Source: Brevipalpus yothersi
Taxonomy: Eukaryota > Arthropoda > Arachnida > Trombidiformes > Tenuipalpidae
Reading direction: 5' to 3'
DNA length: 64,000 nt
Assembly (NCBI GenBank): GCA_003956705.1
Contig: QZCP01000069.1
Span: 52,043 to 116,042 of the forward strand
How positions within the stretch are numbered: the first letter of the stretch is position 1; each line of letters starts with the position of its first letter. Shown here piece after piece: positions 45,817-58,153 of the stretch. Made by a program: the position numbers and the translations under genes. Under the pieces are notes generated by a model, which ran no database searches, was not told the origin of the DNA, and saw only the letters and a list, made by a program, of their open reading frames with translations.

Positions 45817-48707
45817 TCAACTTTCCGGCTGAAATGCAGCATTATTGTGACCCAAAGATTCACTTTGTGATCTTCCATGACTTGGAGGAGTGTTGATTGA
45901 TCTAGTTAAATTTGGTGTTGGTAAAGCTAATTGTGGTCCTAATGATTTGATCACACTTGTGTATTCGGGTGGAGGAGGAAGTGGTGGAGCATTTGCTTCG
46001 TTCTGTTGATCGGCCGATTGAAGTTGTTGCTGTTGCTTCATAGTCTCATCGTAACTTGGTGGTTTTTCGCTAATTTCTCTGATTGGATACAAATTTGAGT
46101 TGAGCGATGCACTTGGACCAGCGTTTGGATGATTTGAGTGGCCACCTCGAAGTTGTTGGGGCGATGAGCTGCCGTTTTCTCGATTACAAAACGATTTTCG
46201 ACAAATGCAAGCCAAAAATATGAGAATAATCAAAGTCAAGCAGCTTGATGCGAAAATCATGGTAATCTTATAAATTTCTAGAGCTAAAGGGAAGAGAAAG
46301 AGAAAAAGAAAAAGAAGATAAAATATTCAACCGATTAATATTTTTGCTTTCATTCAAATATTTACAAAGTCAATTGTTATATATCTTTTTGGAGAACGTA
46401 TTGCAATGGAATTTCTCAATAATGAAAGAGGTGAGCAAAAAAAGCAACTATCACGATGAACAGAATCTGTTCCATATTATCATCATTGTTATTATTTACA
46501 TTTCAAAAGAAACATGTAGTCATGGATCGAATTTTGATTTGCCATCGATTTTGATAACCATTGAAAATAAGAGAAAAAAAAGAATCAGCGAAAATTTGCT
46601 CAAATAATCAGATTTGATTCACACACACATAAAGTCAGACACGTAATTGTTTTCCAAGCCGGAACTTAATTATTGGGGGCTTACTTTCTCGAAGCGCAAC
46701 CAATATCATCATTAGAGACAAAAAAACATCTGATAAAATGAATTAGAGCTCCACAAGATAAGTATCTGATGGAGCTCATAACATGGACTCACTAGTGATA
46801 CTTGTAATTCACAGAAAGAGAGAGAGAGAGACATCGAAGAGTGTCTTCTCAATGACAATGTCTACCAAGAGAAGATTGTGATTGAGTACAATATTCGATT
46901 GGAGTGTAGAAGATGAATTATTCTTTTTCTTCTATGGCCATGGGAAAATGATCTACTAGGGCCTGATTTTATCAGGGGAAAATGATGGATAGTAATAGGT
47001 GAATCGATTGCATGCATTTCTTTTTTTAACATTTAATTTTATTCCTAATTTTCTCACCTCATTCAATTTAAATCGTTCCTATTATTATTTTACACTCACT
47101 TTGGAAAACTGATCAAGTTCAACACTGCACTCTATCATCGTTATTCATTAGATATGATTGCATCATCATGAATCGCTCATCATCATCGATGCAATAATCG
47201 GTATCATATTTGGACGCGTGATTAAGCATTGATTATGGATAAATCGAAAAAAATACTGTCCAATTGAATGCAGACACAGAAAAGATGTCAATCTCTTGAT
47301 GTCTTCTTTTTTTGTATCTCCTCTCCTCTCTCCAACTTAATGACCCCTATTTAGCACACAGTCCATGGGAAAACAATTGACTTAATATGTGTCTATGGAG
47401 AGAATTAATATTTTCTGTTCAGATGAATAATTTTAATTTTTCGAATCACTAGTGAATCGAGTTCATGGTGAAAAGATATTTCATAAATGCACATAATTAC
47501 TTCATGTCTTATTCGAATAGTTTAGAACTTCAGAAAAAAATTAATCTGAAAATAAAATAAATTCTCTACTGACTAATCAAGCTTCATCTACTCATCGAGA
47601 TGTATCATGATCGAACTTGTGGCTTGATTTCAAATTGCATCCATCTCAACGTGCAACTCTACACCTTACCGTTAGATCATGAAGAACTTATGCATTATGA
47701 CAAACTCATCTAATGAGTGCAAATTGAGTTTGTCTTTTGTTTGCTTTCGATAATATCTTGTTAATTATAAGCGAGAGTGAATGTGATTGATAAAAATTTT
47801 TTTGTGTTGACGAATTCTTCTAACAATACTTAGGCTAGTATATGGCTAAATCTATGCAATCATATTGCTGAATCGGAAGCTAATATGACTATCTATGTGA
47901 TACAATATACACACGTACACACCACAATAACTGATAATCTATTGTTTTTGTTTCCCATCAAGTAGCCCATCGCATAGTGTATTACTTGGAGTTCTAATCT
48001 CGAATGATAATATCAAATTTTCAGCATTAATTGCATACTCGTCAACTATTTTCACTTAAGTGAAACTAAATTTCAAATTGAGCATGTAAGAATTGCAACT
48101 GAGCCGGAACTGAATTGACTCACCTGCATTGGGTATTCGATGGCAACGATCCCTATTTCGAGATTCCATATAGTATGGCTGAGCACATTGACACATTCCA
48201 TTGATGCATTCACTGTCTGGTACAATACACTGTTGCTGATTCCTACATTCTTCATAAATTTTACCTATTCGACAGCATTTGGACAAGAGTGGGGAGATGT
48301 TAGCAGATCATCTAGAACATAAAATTGAATGTATGCATGTTGTTTCACTTACGGGCTTTGGGCAAACACATTCCATCAATATATATGTAATCAGCAGGAC
48401 AAAAGCCAGGCATTGGTGGTGCCAAAGAATAATGACGACGTTCATAATTGTCCATTTTAGGATTCAGATCATCAAGCCCAGGACCATTGTCAGTGATCAA
48501 GATGGATGATATCTTCACCATTGGCTCATTCATGGGAATTGATTGAATTCCAGGTAAAATTATGACAAGAAGAGTGAGATAACAGAGCATTTTTGCGAGG
48601 CTCAAATTCGATAAGTGATTAGAACAGGAACATGAACAACTTCTAATCGGGTGAGACTTCTTCTCATTGGTCATTTTGGTGATTAATTTTGCACAACCGG
48701 AAATCAT
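45817..48707 (-). CDS. Single-pass membrane protein: EB-type Cys module outside, PPxY tail inside
   Basis: Not a named gene to me. Three exons are predicted: 48353-48707, 48124-48264 and 45817-46277, all phase 1, giving 318 residues from 48707. The ATG at 48588-48590 (279 residues) is the better start, because MLCYLTLLVIILPGIQS is a good signal peptide. The ectodomain carries CPADYIYIDGMCLPKARKI followed by YEECRNQQQC and SECINGMCQCAQPYY, the spacing of EB modules seen in nematode and arthropod surface proteins. A transmembrane helix (MIFASSCLTLIILIFLACIC) follows with a basic stop-transfer. The cytoplasmic tail of about 130 residues contains PPSY and PPEY, ligands for WW domains of Nedd4-type ubiquitin ligases, plus a Gln/Pro-rich stretch. 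This suggests an adaptor or receptor turned over by ubiquitination. Divergent from ASCC3. Confidence 0.72.
46278..48123 (-). other. Second intron of the EB/PPxY gene
   Basis: 1.85 kb of AT-rich sequence separating the ectodomain exons from the membrane/tail exon. No nested gene or long array was seen. Confidence 0.7.
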
Positions 48708-48980
48708 CTTTATGAGTCCAATGGTAACTGCAGAAATACTGGAAAAATACTCAAAAAATTTAAGCTAATAGTTTTTCATACACAATCATGAGTATTATGT
48801 TATTTTTCACTTAACTGCTCAGTCATTCACTCACAGAGAGAAGAAGAGAGAAAAACTTTAGAAGGATCTTTCCGCACAAGATAAATTCCCATAGCAATCA
48901 ATTTTATCACTTCTCTCTCTTGTACATTGGACGATATACCTTCTCATTCTGACAAACTCTGTGTGACACTCTCTTCTTCT

Positions 48981-48982
<2 letters not shown>

Positions 48983-49037
<55 letters not shown>
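48983..49037. repeat. (CT)n microsatellite
   Basis: A perfect CT array about 280 bp upstream of the EB/PPxY gene start. Confidence 0.96.
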
Positions 49038-49039
<2 letters not shown>

Positions 49040-50039
49040 GCGATAATATAATCAACTGATCACTACTCATTATATTCTCGTGTGGTGGAATAGTGTGATG
49101 AAACCATGGGCTAGAATGTAATAGTTTTGCCTCTCTCTCTCCTCCTATGGGTATGGTTGATTAAATATAAGCAGAACGAGTTCAAGAACGAAAGGTAAAT
49201 TCAGTGTACGTATTGAATCATTCCTCTTTCTCTCTTTATATTTAGTCTCTCTCTTTCTGAGTTCACACTCGGGCATAATCGTGAGGCATTGAACTGATCA
49301 TGTTTTATTGAAGTGACTCACTGCATAGTCATCGGAAAAGATGTGCTTCCGATTCGAGGAAATATACACACATACCTCCGAAAGCTTCAGCTTCCTAGTC
49401 ATCCCGAAAGAGAACGAAAGAAAGAAAGAGAAAAAAGGAAAGAGAAAGATAGAGATAGAGATGGAGAATTGCGGAAATTAGTTTGAAAGAATAACAAAAA
49501 TCTGATTGGTATAATTTAATTATTGACATATCCAGGTTGAAATTTATTCTTATCATTCATACGTGTGTGGATAAGAGGGTAAAGAACAATCTCATTCAAA
49601 CTTTCACAGAATATACTTTCTCTCTCTCCCTCCACACTATCCACTAGCGATGCAAATCATACATCAAATACATTCAAAGTTCAAATAAAACACTGAAAGA
49701 GATGTGATCAATGAACCCGGTGAACAACCACCGAAACGATATACCAAGTACCGTTACCCAACCTAACCCCTCTCTCTGTTTGATTCCAAAGAACTCAACA
49801 AGATCATGAAACTTTGACAAACTAAATCTTTCGCAATTATCGACATCCCTCAACCACAAAATTTGATTGACGATCGACAATTCTGTTGGAACACAGTTTC
49901 TCTACACTCCACATCATAATAACTATCTCGAAAAAAATTTGGACGAAAATTTCTTCCCCTTAAAAAAGCTTCAAAATTGGCGCCAAAAAAAATATACGTA
50001 AACATAAACAGACAAAATATTTTGCTTTTTTATTTTTCG

Positions 50040-50100
50040 GCAGCTTCAAAGCTTCAAAGCTTTAAGCACGAGCTTTTTAAAAGCCTTTCCAAAGCTTTTT
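50040..50100. repeat. Clustered AAGCTT repeats upstream of ASCC3
   Basis: AAGCTT or AGCTTT occurs about six times within 60 bp (GCTTCAAAGCTTCAAAGCTT and neighbours), about 280 bp before the ASCC3 start. Possibly a promoter-proximal protein-binding cluster. Confidence 0.6.
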
Positions 50101-50364
50101 TGGGTAACAAGAGTGGAAGAAGAGAAAAAATTTTTTATTATTAGAGTTTTATTATTATTATCATCATCAATTGATACTCTTCAGTAGTGTTCTTTGATAA
50201 ATTGTGTATTGTTGATATTATTCTGGATACCAATTGTGGGCTGATTCTTCACTTGAGGCTTGTCAGTTTGTACATTGTTTTATACTGTGTGTGTGAGTGT
50301 ATATGTGTGGGGATTTATATTGTTTGATGTTTGATGATCGACTGGCCAAAAGCTGTGTACAAAT

Positions 50365-53300
50365 ATGTCTCGAGTTTCCAATTATTCGTGTGGATATCTG
50401 AAAGATATTGAATGGGGAGCTGATATTTTAATTTCAAATGATATATACCAAAGACCTCCACCACATGTGATCGAATTTCTTGATTGGGATTCCCTTGAAG
50501 TACCGGTACCGGAAGAGAATGGTGTCAATATTAGTAAATATTTTGGTTCCAAAGTTGATACTCAAGATACGAAGAGTTCCGATTCGATTAAGAAATCAGT
50601 CGAGCTGAATCAGGGCAAAAAATCTGATGAACATGTCAAGAATAATATATCACACACCATATATCAACTTGAAGAATATTTTAAGCCACCACCGGGTCCT
50701 GTGAATGGTGAAGAGGTTGCCGAAATGGAAGATGTTTTGGATATGATGTTCATGTATCTGATGGATGAGACGAAATCAAATTCTGATTTGGAAAAAGAAT
50801 TGTGTGATCTATTAGGTTTACAGGCAAGCCATATTATTCAATTGGTGTTGGAAAATCGAACGGAACTTGTGAAAGTTTATAAGTCAGAATATTGTGGTGG
50901 AAACAAAGGCTCAGGAACTGGAAAAGATTCCGTTTCACATTCCAATATGGCAGCCTTATCTTCAGTCAACAGTTTAGATAAACTCAGCAAAAAACCTTCC
51001 ATACTTCAATCTGTGATAATTCATACGGCAGAGGAGAAAAATTTTAAGAAACACATCAGAAAATTAGAAAGAAAAGCTAACAAGATTATACATAAACTAA
51101 AAGACGATGAGGACGAAAACTTAGAGGTTAATGGTGAAAAATTATCTGAATTGATGTCTAAAAGGGTTCAAGAGGAAAATGCTCTAGTGTTATCAGCATC
51201 AGGTCCCCTTTTCAAGCCTGATCTTCAAATCGATCGTGAAAAATATCCATTCGTATTCGATAATTATGCTGAGGCTAAGATGTCCGCTGCATTTATTGCC
51301 GGTCACAAAATATCACTCCCTGCTGGTTTTGAGCGAACGAATAATCAAAAGTATGAAGAAATTACCATACCTCCATGCACCAAAATATCTGCCGACTTTT
51401 TACCTGAATTCCCACTCACTGATGTTGAAAGAGATTTAGACTGGATTGGCCAGACAGTATTCGCTGGTTTCAAGAAACTCAACAAAATTCAATCCATTGT
51501 ATATAATGCCGCTTGTAATACCCATAATAATTTGCTCATATGTGCTCCTACTGGTGCTGGAAAGACTAATATTGCTATGCTCACCATTCTAAGGGAACTT
51601 AGACGGTACTGTGATCCGGAGACACGAAAAGTTAGAAATGAAATATTTAAAATTATTTATTTGGCCCCAATGAAAGCCCTTGCATCCGAGATGGTGGATA
51701 ATTTTTCACGTCGTCTCAGGCCATTAGGAATTAAAGTGCGAGAACTTACCGGTGATATGCAGCTGAGCCCTGCTGAGGTAGCTGAAACTCATATGATAGT
51801 GTCTACTCCAGAAAAGTGGGATGTTGTCACAAGAAAGCCAAAAGGTGATACTGAGCTCCTTAAATTAGTCAAATTATTGATCATCGATGAAGTCCATTTG
51901 CTACAAAGTGATCGTGGTCCTGTTTTGGAAGCTCTAGTTGCTCGAACCCTTAGATACGTTGAATCTAATCAAGAGATGATCCGAATTGTCGGCTTGTCCG
52001 CAACACTGCCGAACTACATTGACGTGGCTCATTTCTTGTGTGTCAATCCTCGTGAAGGACTCTTCTTCTTCGATGGTCGCTTTCGTCCAGTGCCTCTTGG
52101 ACAAACCTTCATTGGAGTTAAATCTACCGTTTCTCGTGTTCAAGCAAACGATATGGATGAAATTTGTTATGAAAAAGTGCGAGATTTCGCTTCTCGAGGC
52201 CATCAATCGATGGTCTTTGTCCATGCAAGAAACTCAACTTATCGAGTGATGAATTATCTTAAAGAATACGCTAAAAATACTGGTGATGCAGAAATATTTG
52301 CACCTGAAATGACTCCTCAATTGAGCAAAATATTAACCAAACCATCAAGTGCCTTACAAAGTGTTTCCTTTGGCTTTGCTGTCCATCATGCTGGGTTAAC
52401 GCGTCAAGAGAGAAATATGGTTGAGAAACTTTTCAAAGATGGTTCAATAAAAGTGCTTGTGTGCACAGCAACTCTTGCCTGGGGAGTTAATCTTCCTGCT
52501 ACCGCTGTTATCATTAGAGGCACCGAGCTTTATGATCCAAGTGCTGGTACCTATGTAAATTTAGATGTACTCGATGTGATGCAAATTTTCGGTCGTGCTG
52601 GTCGACCTCAGTACGATAGAGAAGGTTTCGCTACCATCATAACATCTGTAGAGCAGATGAGATATTATCTAACAATTTTGACTTGCCAATATCCTATTGA
52701 GAGTCAATTTATGAAAAGTTTACCTGATAATTTGAACGCTGAAGTTGTTTTGGGAACTGTTCGAAATATTCCTGATGCCGTTCAATGGCTCGGTTATTCC
52801 TACTTCCACATTCGAATGAAAAAGAATCCTCTGGTCTATGGTATCACTTATGATACGGTGGCTAATGATTTACAGTTAGTGCATCGTAGAGAAGAATTGG
52901 TTCGACATGCATCGAGTGAACTCCATCGTGTAAAGATGATGGACTATGATGAAACTAACGGATGGCTTGAGCCAACAGATCTTGGCCGTATTGCAAGTCA
53001 TTACTACATCAAGTATAGAACCGTAGAAATGTTCAATGAACGACTGAATCCTTATCTTCAAGAGGATGATATTCTTAATTTAATCAGTAGTTGTGAAGAA
53101 TTTGAGGGTTTAAAGGTACATATATTTGCATTGAATGTTAACCACTCCTATTTCACGTCCATCCGAACGTTTCTTTCACCTTTTCTTATTCTAATGATTT
53201 CTTCTTACAGTCTCGAGAGGAGGAGATGGAGGAGCTTTTAGACCTCAGTCATAATTATACATGTTTATCCATCAAGTCAGAACTAAGTGAGAGAGAAGGC

Positions 53301-54096
53301 AAAGTTAATGTCCTACTGCAATCATATCTCTCAAGGGTGAAGTGTCAAGCAACATCCTTGATTTCCGATACTCTTTATATTGTTCAGGTAAATCTGTTCT
53401 CATCATTCTCAATCTAATCTTTTTTATCTGACTGAGTATATATCTGCTTTTTTCCAGAATGCTACAAGAATAGCCAGAGGACTTTTCGAATATATGTTGT
53501 CCAGGAAACATGCATCGCTTGCCCATAAGCTACTCTGCCTTTGTAAAATGATTGAACATCAAATGTGGAACTTTGAGACACCATTCCGACAGCTTTCAAG
53601 AAACTTGACTTACTCAGACATCACGAAAATCGAAAAGCTGGGATTGACTGTGGACAAAATTCGGTCCGAAAATATGAAAACTGATGATCTCATCAACCTG
53701 ATGCGTTCTGAAACCAAGGGACCATTGCTCAAGAAATTAGCTTTCATACTCCCTGTTCTCGATTTTGAGGCAACATTCAACCCAATTTCTGCCACAGTTC
53801 TCAGAGTTGTATTGTCAATTATCCCCAAGTTCGACTGGGATGATTCATTCCACGGAAAAAAATCTGAACCATTCTGGATTTGGATACAAGACGCTGAAAA
53901 GGGTAGAATTTATCATCACGAATTTCTTAAAGTTATGAAAAATAATGTTGTCAAAAAGGAACCACAAAAATTAACCTTTACAATAGTTGTATCAGAGACA
54001 GAAAGGCTACCATCTAAATTCATAGTTCATGCTGACTCTGATCGATGGCTTGGTAGTGACAGTGATAAGTCATTTCCATGTAAATTAGCTCATTGA
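50365..54096 (+). CDS. ASCC3: ASCC3-type Ski2-like helicase, first cassette only (truncated)
   Basis: ASCC3 is the helicase of the ASC-1/ASCC complex, which splits collided ribosomes in quality control and unwinds alkylated DNA for ALKBH3. Exons: 50365-53115, 53211-53387 and 53458-54096; all phase 0, 1,188 residues. The N-terminal region (~1-330) includes PPPGPVNGEEVAEMEDVLDM. RecA cassette 1 has Walker A APTGAGKT (~393-400), DEVH (~508), SATLP (~547), HHAGL and GRAGRPQYDREG (~742). The winged helix and Sec63 domain end with SDRWLGSDSDKS. Human ASCC3 (about 2,200 residues) then has a second full cassette; here a TGA follows within 13 residues of SDRWLG. Just behind the stop, another frame reads SLKQVVLPQQFL, resembling the family's next segment (FxHLxLPE), as if a frameshift cut the gene. 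No second helicase cassette occurs in the remaining 9.9 kb. Confidence 0.93.
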
Positions 54097-54847
54097 AGCA
54101 AGTTGTTCTTCCTCAACAATTTCTTGTGAACAAATGTTGACTGTTTTCATGGATCACGAGAATCTCAAACTAAAGAATATATGATAAGAGTTTTTCATAT
54201 TTGGACAAGAATTGGCTTGATTCATTCAGTTTTTTGTTTGACCGGTGTGCAGTTTTCCAAAAGCCAGGCTGTTGAATCACTTTTTCAACCAATGGCTAAC
54301 AAGATCAGAATGAGCGGACAATTTGTGATGTTTTTTGACTCATCCCAGGAAGGGAAGGGAAAACGATGTGAAAAGGGAAACCAGTGAAAATCTTTCGGTC
54401 CATTCAGAGAACAATGAGTGAGGCAATAAAAGTGAAAAGGAGAGAAAGAGAAAGAGAACGCATAATATCCACCAAACAGCCTTTTCCATGAACTCCTATT
54501 CAGGAAGAGAATGATGAAGATGACATGGGAAATCGAATGCCTAGATCATGCCGAGGAGTTCATATCCCATTTCAGTGAGTACATTTGCCAGTTAATTTGT
54601 CAAAAAATCCCCACACACAATCGGTCCATCTGAGGTACACACGCAGTGATGGTGGACTTTTTTTACTGTACTACAAGATAGATAGAGCGAGAGAGAATGT
54701 AGAAGCTTTCGCTCGATTACTGAGAGCAAGAAGATGATAGCTATCGTTTATCATCAATTTTTATGCTCTTGCATCCCGAAACAATCATACTTTAGCATCA
54801 TTGCCTTTTTTGTGATCCTCTCTCCTCACCCATCTTCTTTTTTTCTC

Positions 54848-54849
<2 letters not shown>

Positions 54850-54898
<49 letters not shown>
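54850..54898. repeat. (CT)n microsatellite
   Basis: A perfect CT array of about 48 bp between ASCC3 and lin-28. Confidence 0.96.
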
Positions 54899-54904
<6 letters not shown>

Positions 54905-56501
54905 CTCTTCCATTCTTCATTCGCTACTATCATTCTAGCCAACCTGAATACTTATTTATAGTGTATACAATGTCACTTCATATTTTTTATCACATACTCT
55001 CGGGAGAAGAAAGTGAACTTTTCTAGATTCTAGGAGAACTTTCTTGCGTTTTTTCTATATAATATAATAACTGTTGATTCACCTGTTCTTTGTTCAAAGC
55101 AGATTCTTTTATTGAGAATTGATAATAAATCAATATTTTTCGAACAAGCCGTCTCTCTACATCGTTTTTTCGATAAATGAAAACCCTTATTAAATTCCTT
55201 CCCCTTCAACCGAAATATCAACATGTAAATGAAGAAGAGATCATCATGGTCAGCTAATTTGAAATTCTACACATGAGGTAGAGTGAAGGTAATATTTCAT
55301 AAAGAAAGAAGCTAGAAAACAAATCCAATTCAGTCCCTCCTACGCTTGATGGACAGCTTGCCATCGATTCTATGATACTATGATGGACACCGACGCCATT
55401 GACCGTATCTCCTCTTCAGCATCACATTCAGCTTCCTCTTTTTCTGCTTCCTTCTCTCTCTCTCTCTCTCTCACCATCTCTCTCTCTTTTCATCTCTTGA
55501 GATTGGTCATTCCTTTTTCTGTCGCTCTTCCTCCCCCGCATCACCAGTCCCCTGGTTCACTGGTTGAGACTGATGAATGAATAGAACCTGAACCCGTTAT
55601 CTTTGTGTGTGAACCCTTTTTTCCCCATGTGAATACAAATACTGCCATCTATACATTAAGCCCAGCTGCACTGGTCATTTTGGTCATCCAGAGCATTGCA
55701 TGGCTCACCAGAGGATTTTGCAGAATTCATCCATTTCACATCTTTCTCTACCCCTCATTCAACACTCGTGCAACATTGCATGCAAAATGCATCACTTGCC
55801 TCAATCTGCTTCAAATCAGACAGCTTAACGTGACTCGAGTGTATCAGCAGAAGGGTGAAAAGTGAAATTTTCAAATAGCCAATATTTTCAATCCCTATCC
55901 AGCGAAACAAAATCTCAGATTTATGATCGTAATGATATTGAGAGTATAATATTTCCAAAAAAAAATTATAGGTCTATCAAAGCTGTAAGAGGCTTGCGGA
56001 GTTGCGTAATTTTTCAGACTTTATAAGCGATGGGAGGTTCCCAGCTTTTGAATGGCTGAGCTGGGGGGAATAGATTTTTTTTACTATTTAAAGGACGTCC
56101 CTCGATTTTGGGGGCTTCATTGAAAGCGAAAAAAAGAGAGGAAGAGAGGAAGAGAGAGGAAGTAAGAGAAAAAGAGAGAGGAACAAGCGAGCAAAGAGAG
56201 AGGAAAAAAGTCTCGAGCCACGCAACAGAGGCAATATAAAGAGCCTCTGTATAGGCAAACCCAGAGAGGGGGAGTGATGCACGAGCGAGCATGATAGGGG
56301 GTGGCTTCATAGGCACAAAAATTGTGAGATGGAGAGAATAAGATGAAATGAAGATGAGCAAAATACACAATTTGATAACTTTATCCTTCCTACATAGAGC
56401 GCCCTTCTGTAAGGAGATACTCTATGATTATTGATGCTCGGATGCTGGGATGAATAAGAGAAAGAAAGAGAGAGAGAAAGAAAGGGGAGAGATGAAGAGA
56501 C

Positions 56502-56505
<4 letters not shown>

Positions 56506-56575
<70 letters not shown>
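56506..56575. repeat. (GA)n microsatellite upstream of lin-28
   Basis: A perfect GA array of about 70 bp, ending about 430 bp before the lin-28 start codon. Confidence 0.97.
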
Positions 56576-56578
<3 letters not shown>

Positions 56579-57008
56579 GGAGAGTGAGAAAGGAGAGCAT
56601 TGAGAGAGAATAAGAGAGCAAGTGAGTAAGTTCAGATGATTGGCCACCATTGGAGTTTCTAGACTCTTTTCATTTTTCCTTGAAGCTATTTGATTGCAAT
56701 TTTTGTCAATAATTCTGCTGTCCGTGCTTTTTGGATGTTCTCAACTCTTCCGACAGAGGATCCATATTTTATCACGATTTACACTCATTGATCGAAAATT
56801 TCACTTCATTCCAAAAGATTTCGAATTTATCGAGGTGCTTAAGTGTATGAGAGATTTTCAAGTGGAGGATAACTGTTTGTTCGTGTGTTTATATCTACAA
56901 ATTCATCACAAAACGGAAAAAATTTTGCCATATCCATCTTCCTGTGTAACTTCATGAGAAAGTGTCCAGTGTGTGAGCTATAGGAATTGTGTTTTTTTAT
57001 CATCAACC

Positions 57009-58098
57009 ATGATGGATATAATAGTGAACACCGTCACAAGCATATCTCCAGTCTCTTCAGATGTAAAATTGAAAGACATAGAAGAGAATATCACGACTGA
57101 AAGTGTGCAAACAGAAAAATCAAGTGGTAAGTAAACAATTACAATTGAGCGTGAATTTTGTAATATATCAGAGCTTTTATTCATCATAATATGCTTGAAA
57201 TTGAAACTATGAAGCTCTTAAAGCCAATTTCATGTTTGCTGTCTTCCAATTAAGTCGCTGTGAAATCGAAATCAACTTCCTGAACATTTCGAATTCGTTT
57301 CACGTGATCTATCTTGTGTCTATCTGATGTCTATTGATCAGAATTTCAAGTTCAGAAAACGCTTCCATGAAATATATCACTCCTCTTGATGAACAACTCA
57401 TCAACCAAAATGATGATGAAATCGCACACAAAGATACAGAATCATGTCTCTCAGCATGGTCTAGTTGATGACAATCAAATGTCAGCTGTAAACTTGAAAC
57501 CTCATTTGTATGGTTGAAATGTTCACATGTCAACAGTGGACGAGAGAGAGAAAAGAAAATCATTGAAAATCGAAAGAAAAAGTAGAAAATTTTTCTGTTT
57601 CTCTTACTCATTTCACGGAAAACTGTCGGCTTATCCTATTGAAATGGTATGAAAGTAGTTGCTTACATTGTGTACAGGTCATTGTTGGCTGTTTCAATGT
57701 ATGAAGGCGGTGTGGGTGGCTGAGAGGTGGAAGTAATCCATTGAAGAATGGGGCTTGGAGAAGAGAGAGAAAAAACTAATACCACTGAAAAGAGATCACA
57801 AGAGGAATAGAGAGAGAGAGAGAACAATTTTTTAACCTTAAAACGCGAATAGAATGGCCTTTTTACCTTACAATAAGGCTTTTGGTTACTTTTTATCATG
57901 ATTCATATCAAGCTTTTCCACCCACTTCTCCACCCGCCACTCTTCAATGTTCGATTGTCCGTTCGACGAAGCTAATTCGTCTTCGTTCTCTAGGTCACCA
58001 TATTACCCTGGAAAGCTTCATTCGTCATCATAGCCATCGAAAGCATCATAATATCACCCAAGCCTCAATCTTGACACAATGAACAACAGGGAATACAG

Positions 58099-58153
<55 letters not shown>

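Larger units (their letters stand above)
48708..50364. other. Divergent promoter region between EB/PPxY gene and ASCC3
   Basis: 1.66 kb holding a CT array, several short CTCTCT runs, and a cluster of AAGCTT-type repeats just before ASCC3. No coding exon recognised. Confidence 0.6.
54097..57008. other. Intergenic between truncated ASCC3 and lin-28 exon 1
   Basis: 2.9 kb. The first few dozen bases carry the frameshifted ASCC3 remnant. A 68-codon open stretch at 54181-54387 has no convincing helicase motif. Two long arrays and purine-rich sequence (about 56120-56220, 56455-56640) follow. Nothing else recognisable. Confidence 0.6.

Noticed and set aside
54181..54387. 68-codon frame just downstream of ASCC3, considered as a continuation of the helicase
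   Set aside because: No helicase motif and no convincing similarity to the ASCC3 second cassette. It may be worthless or very decayed.
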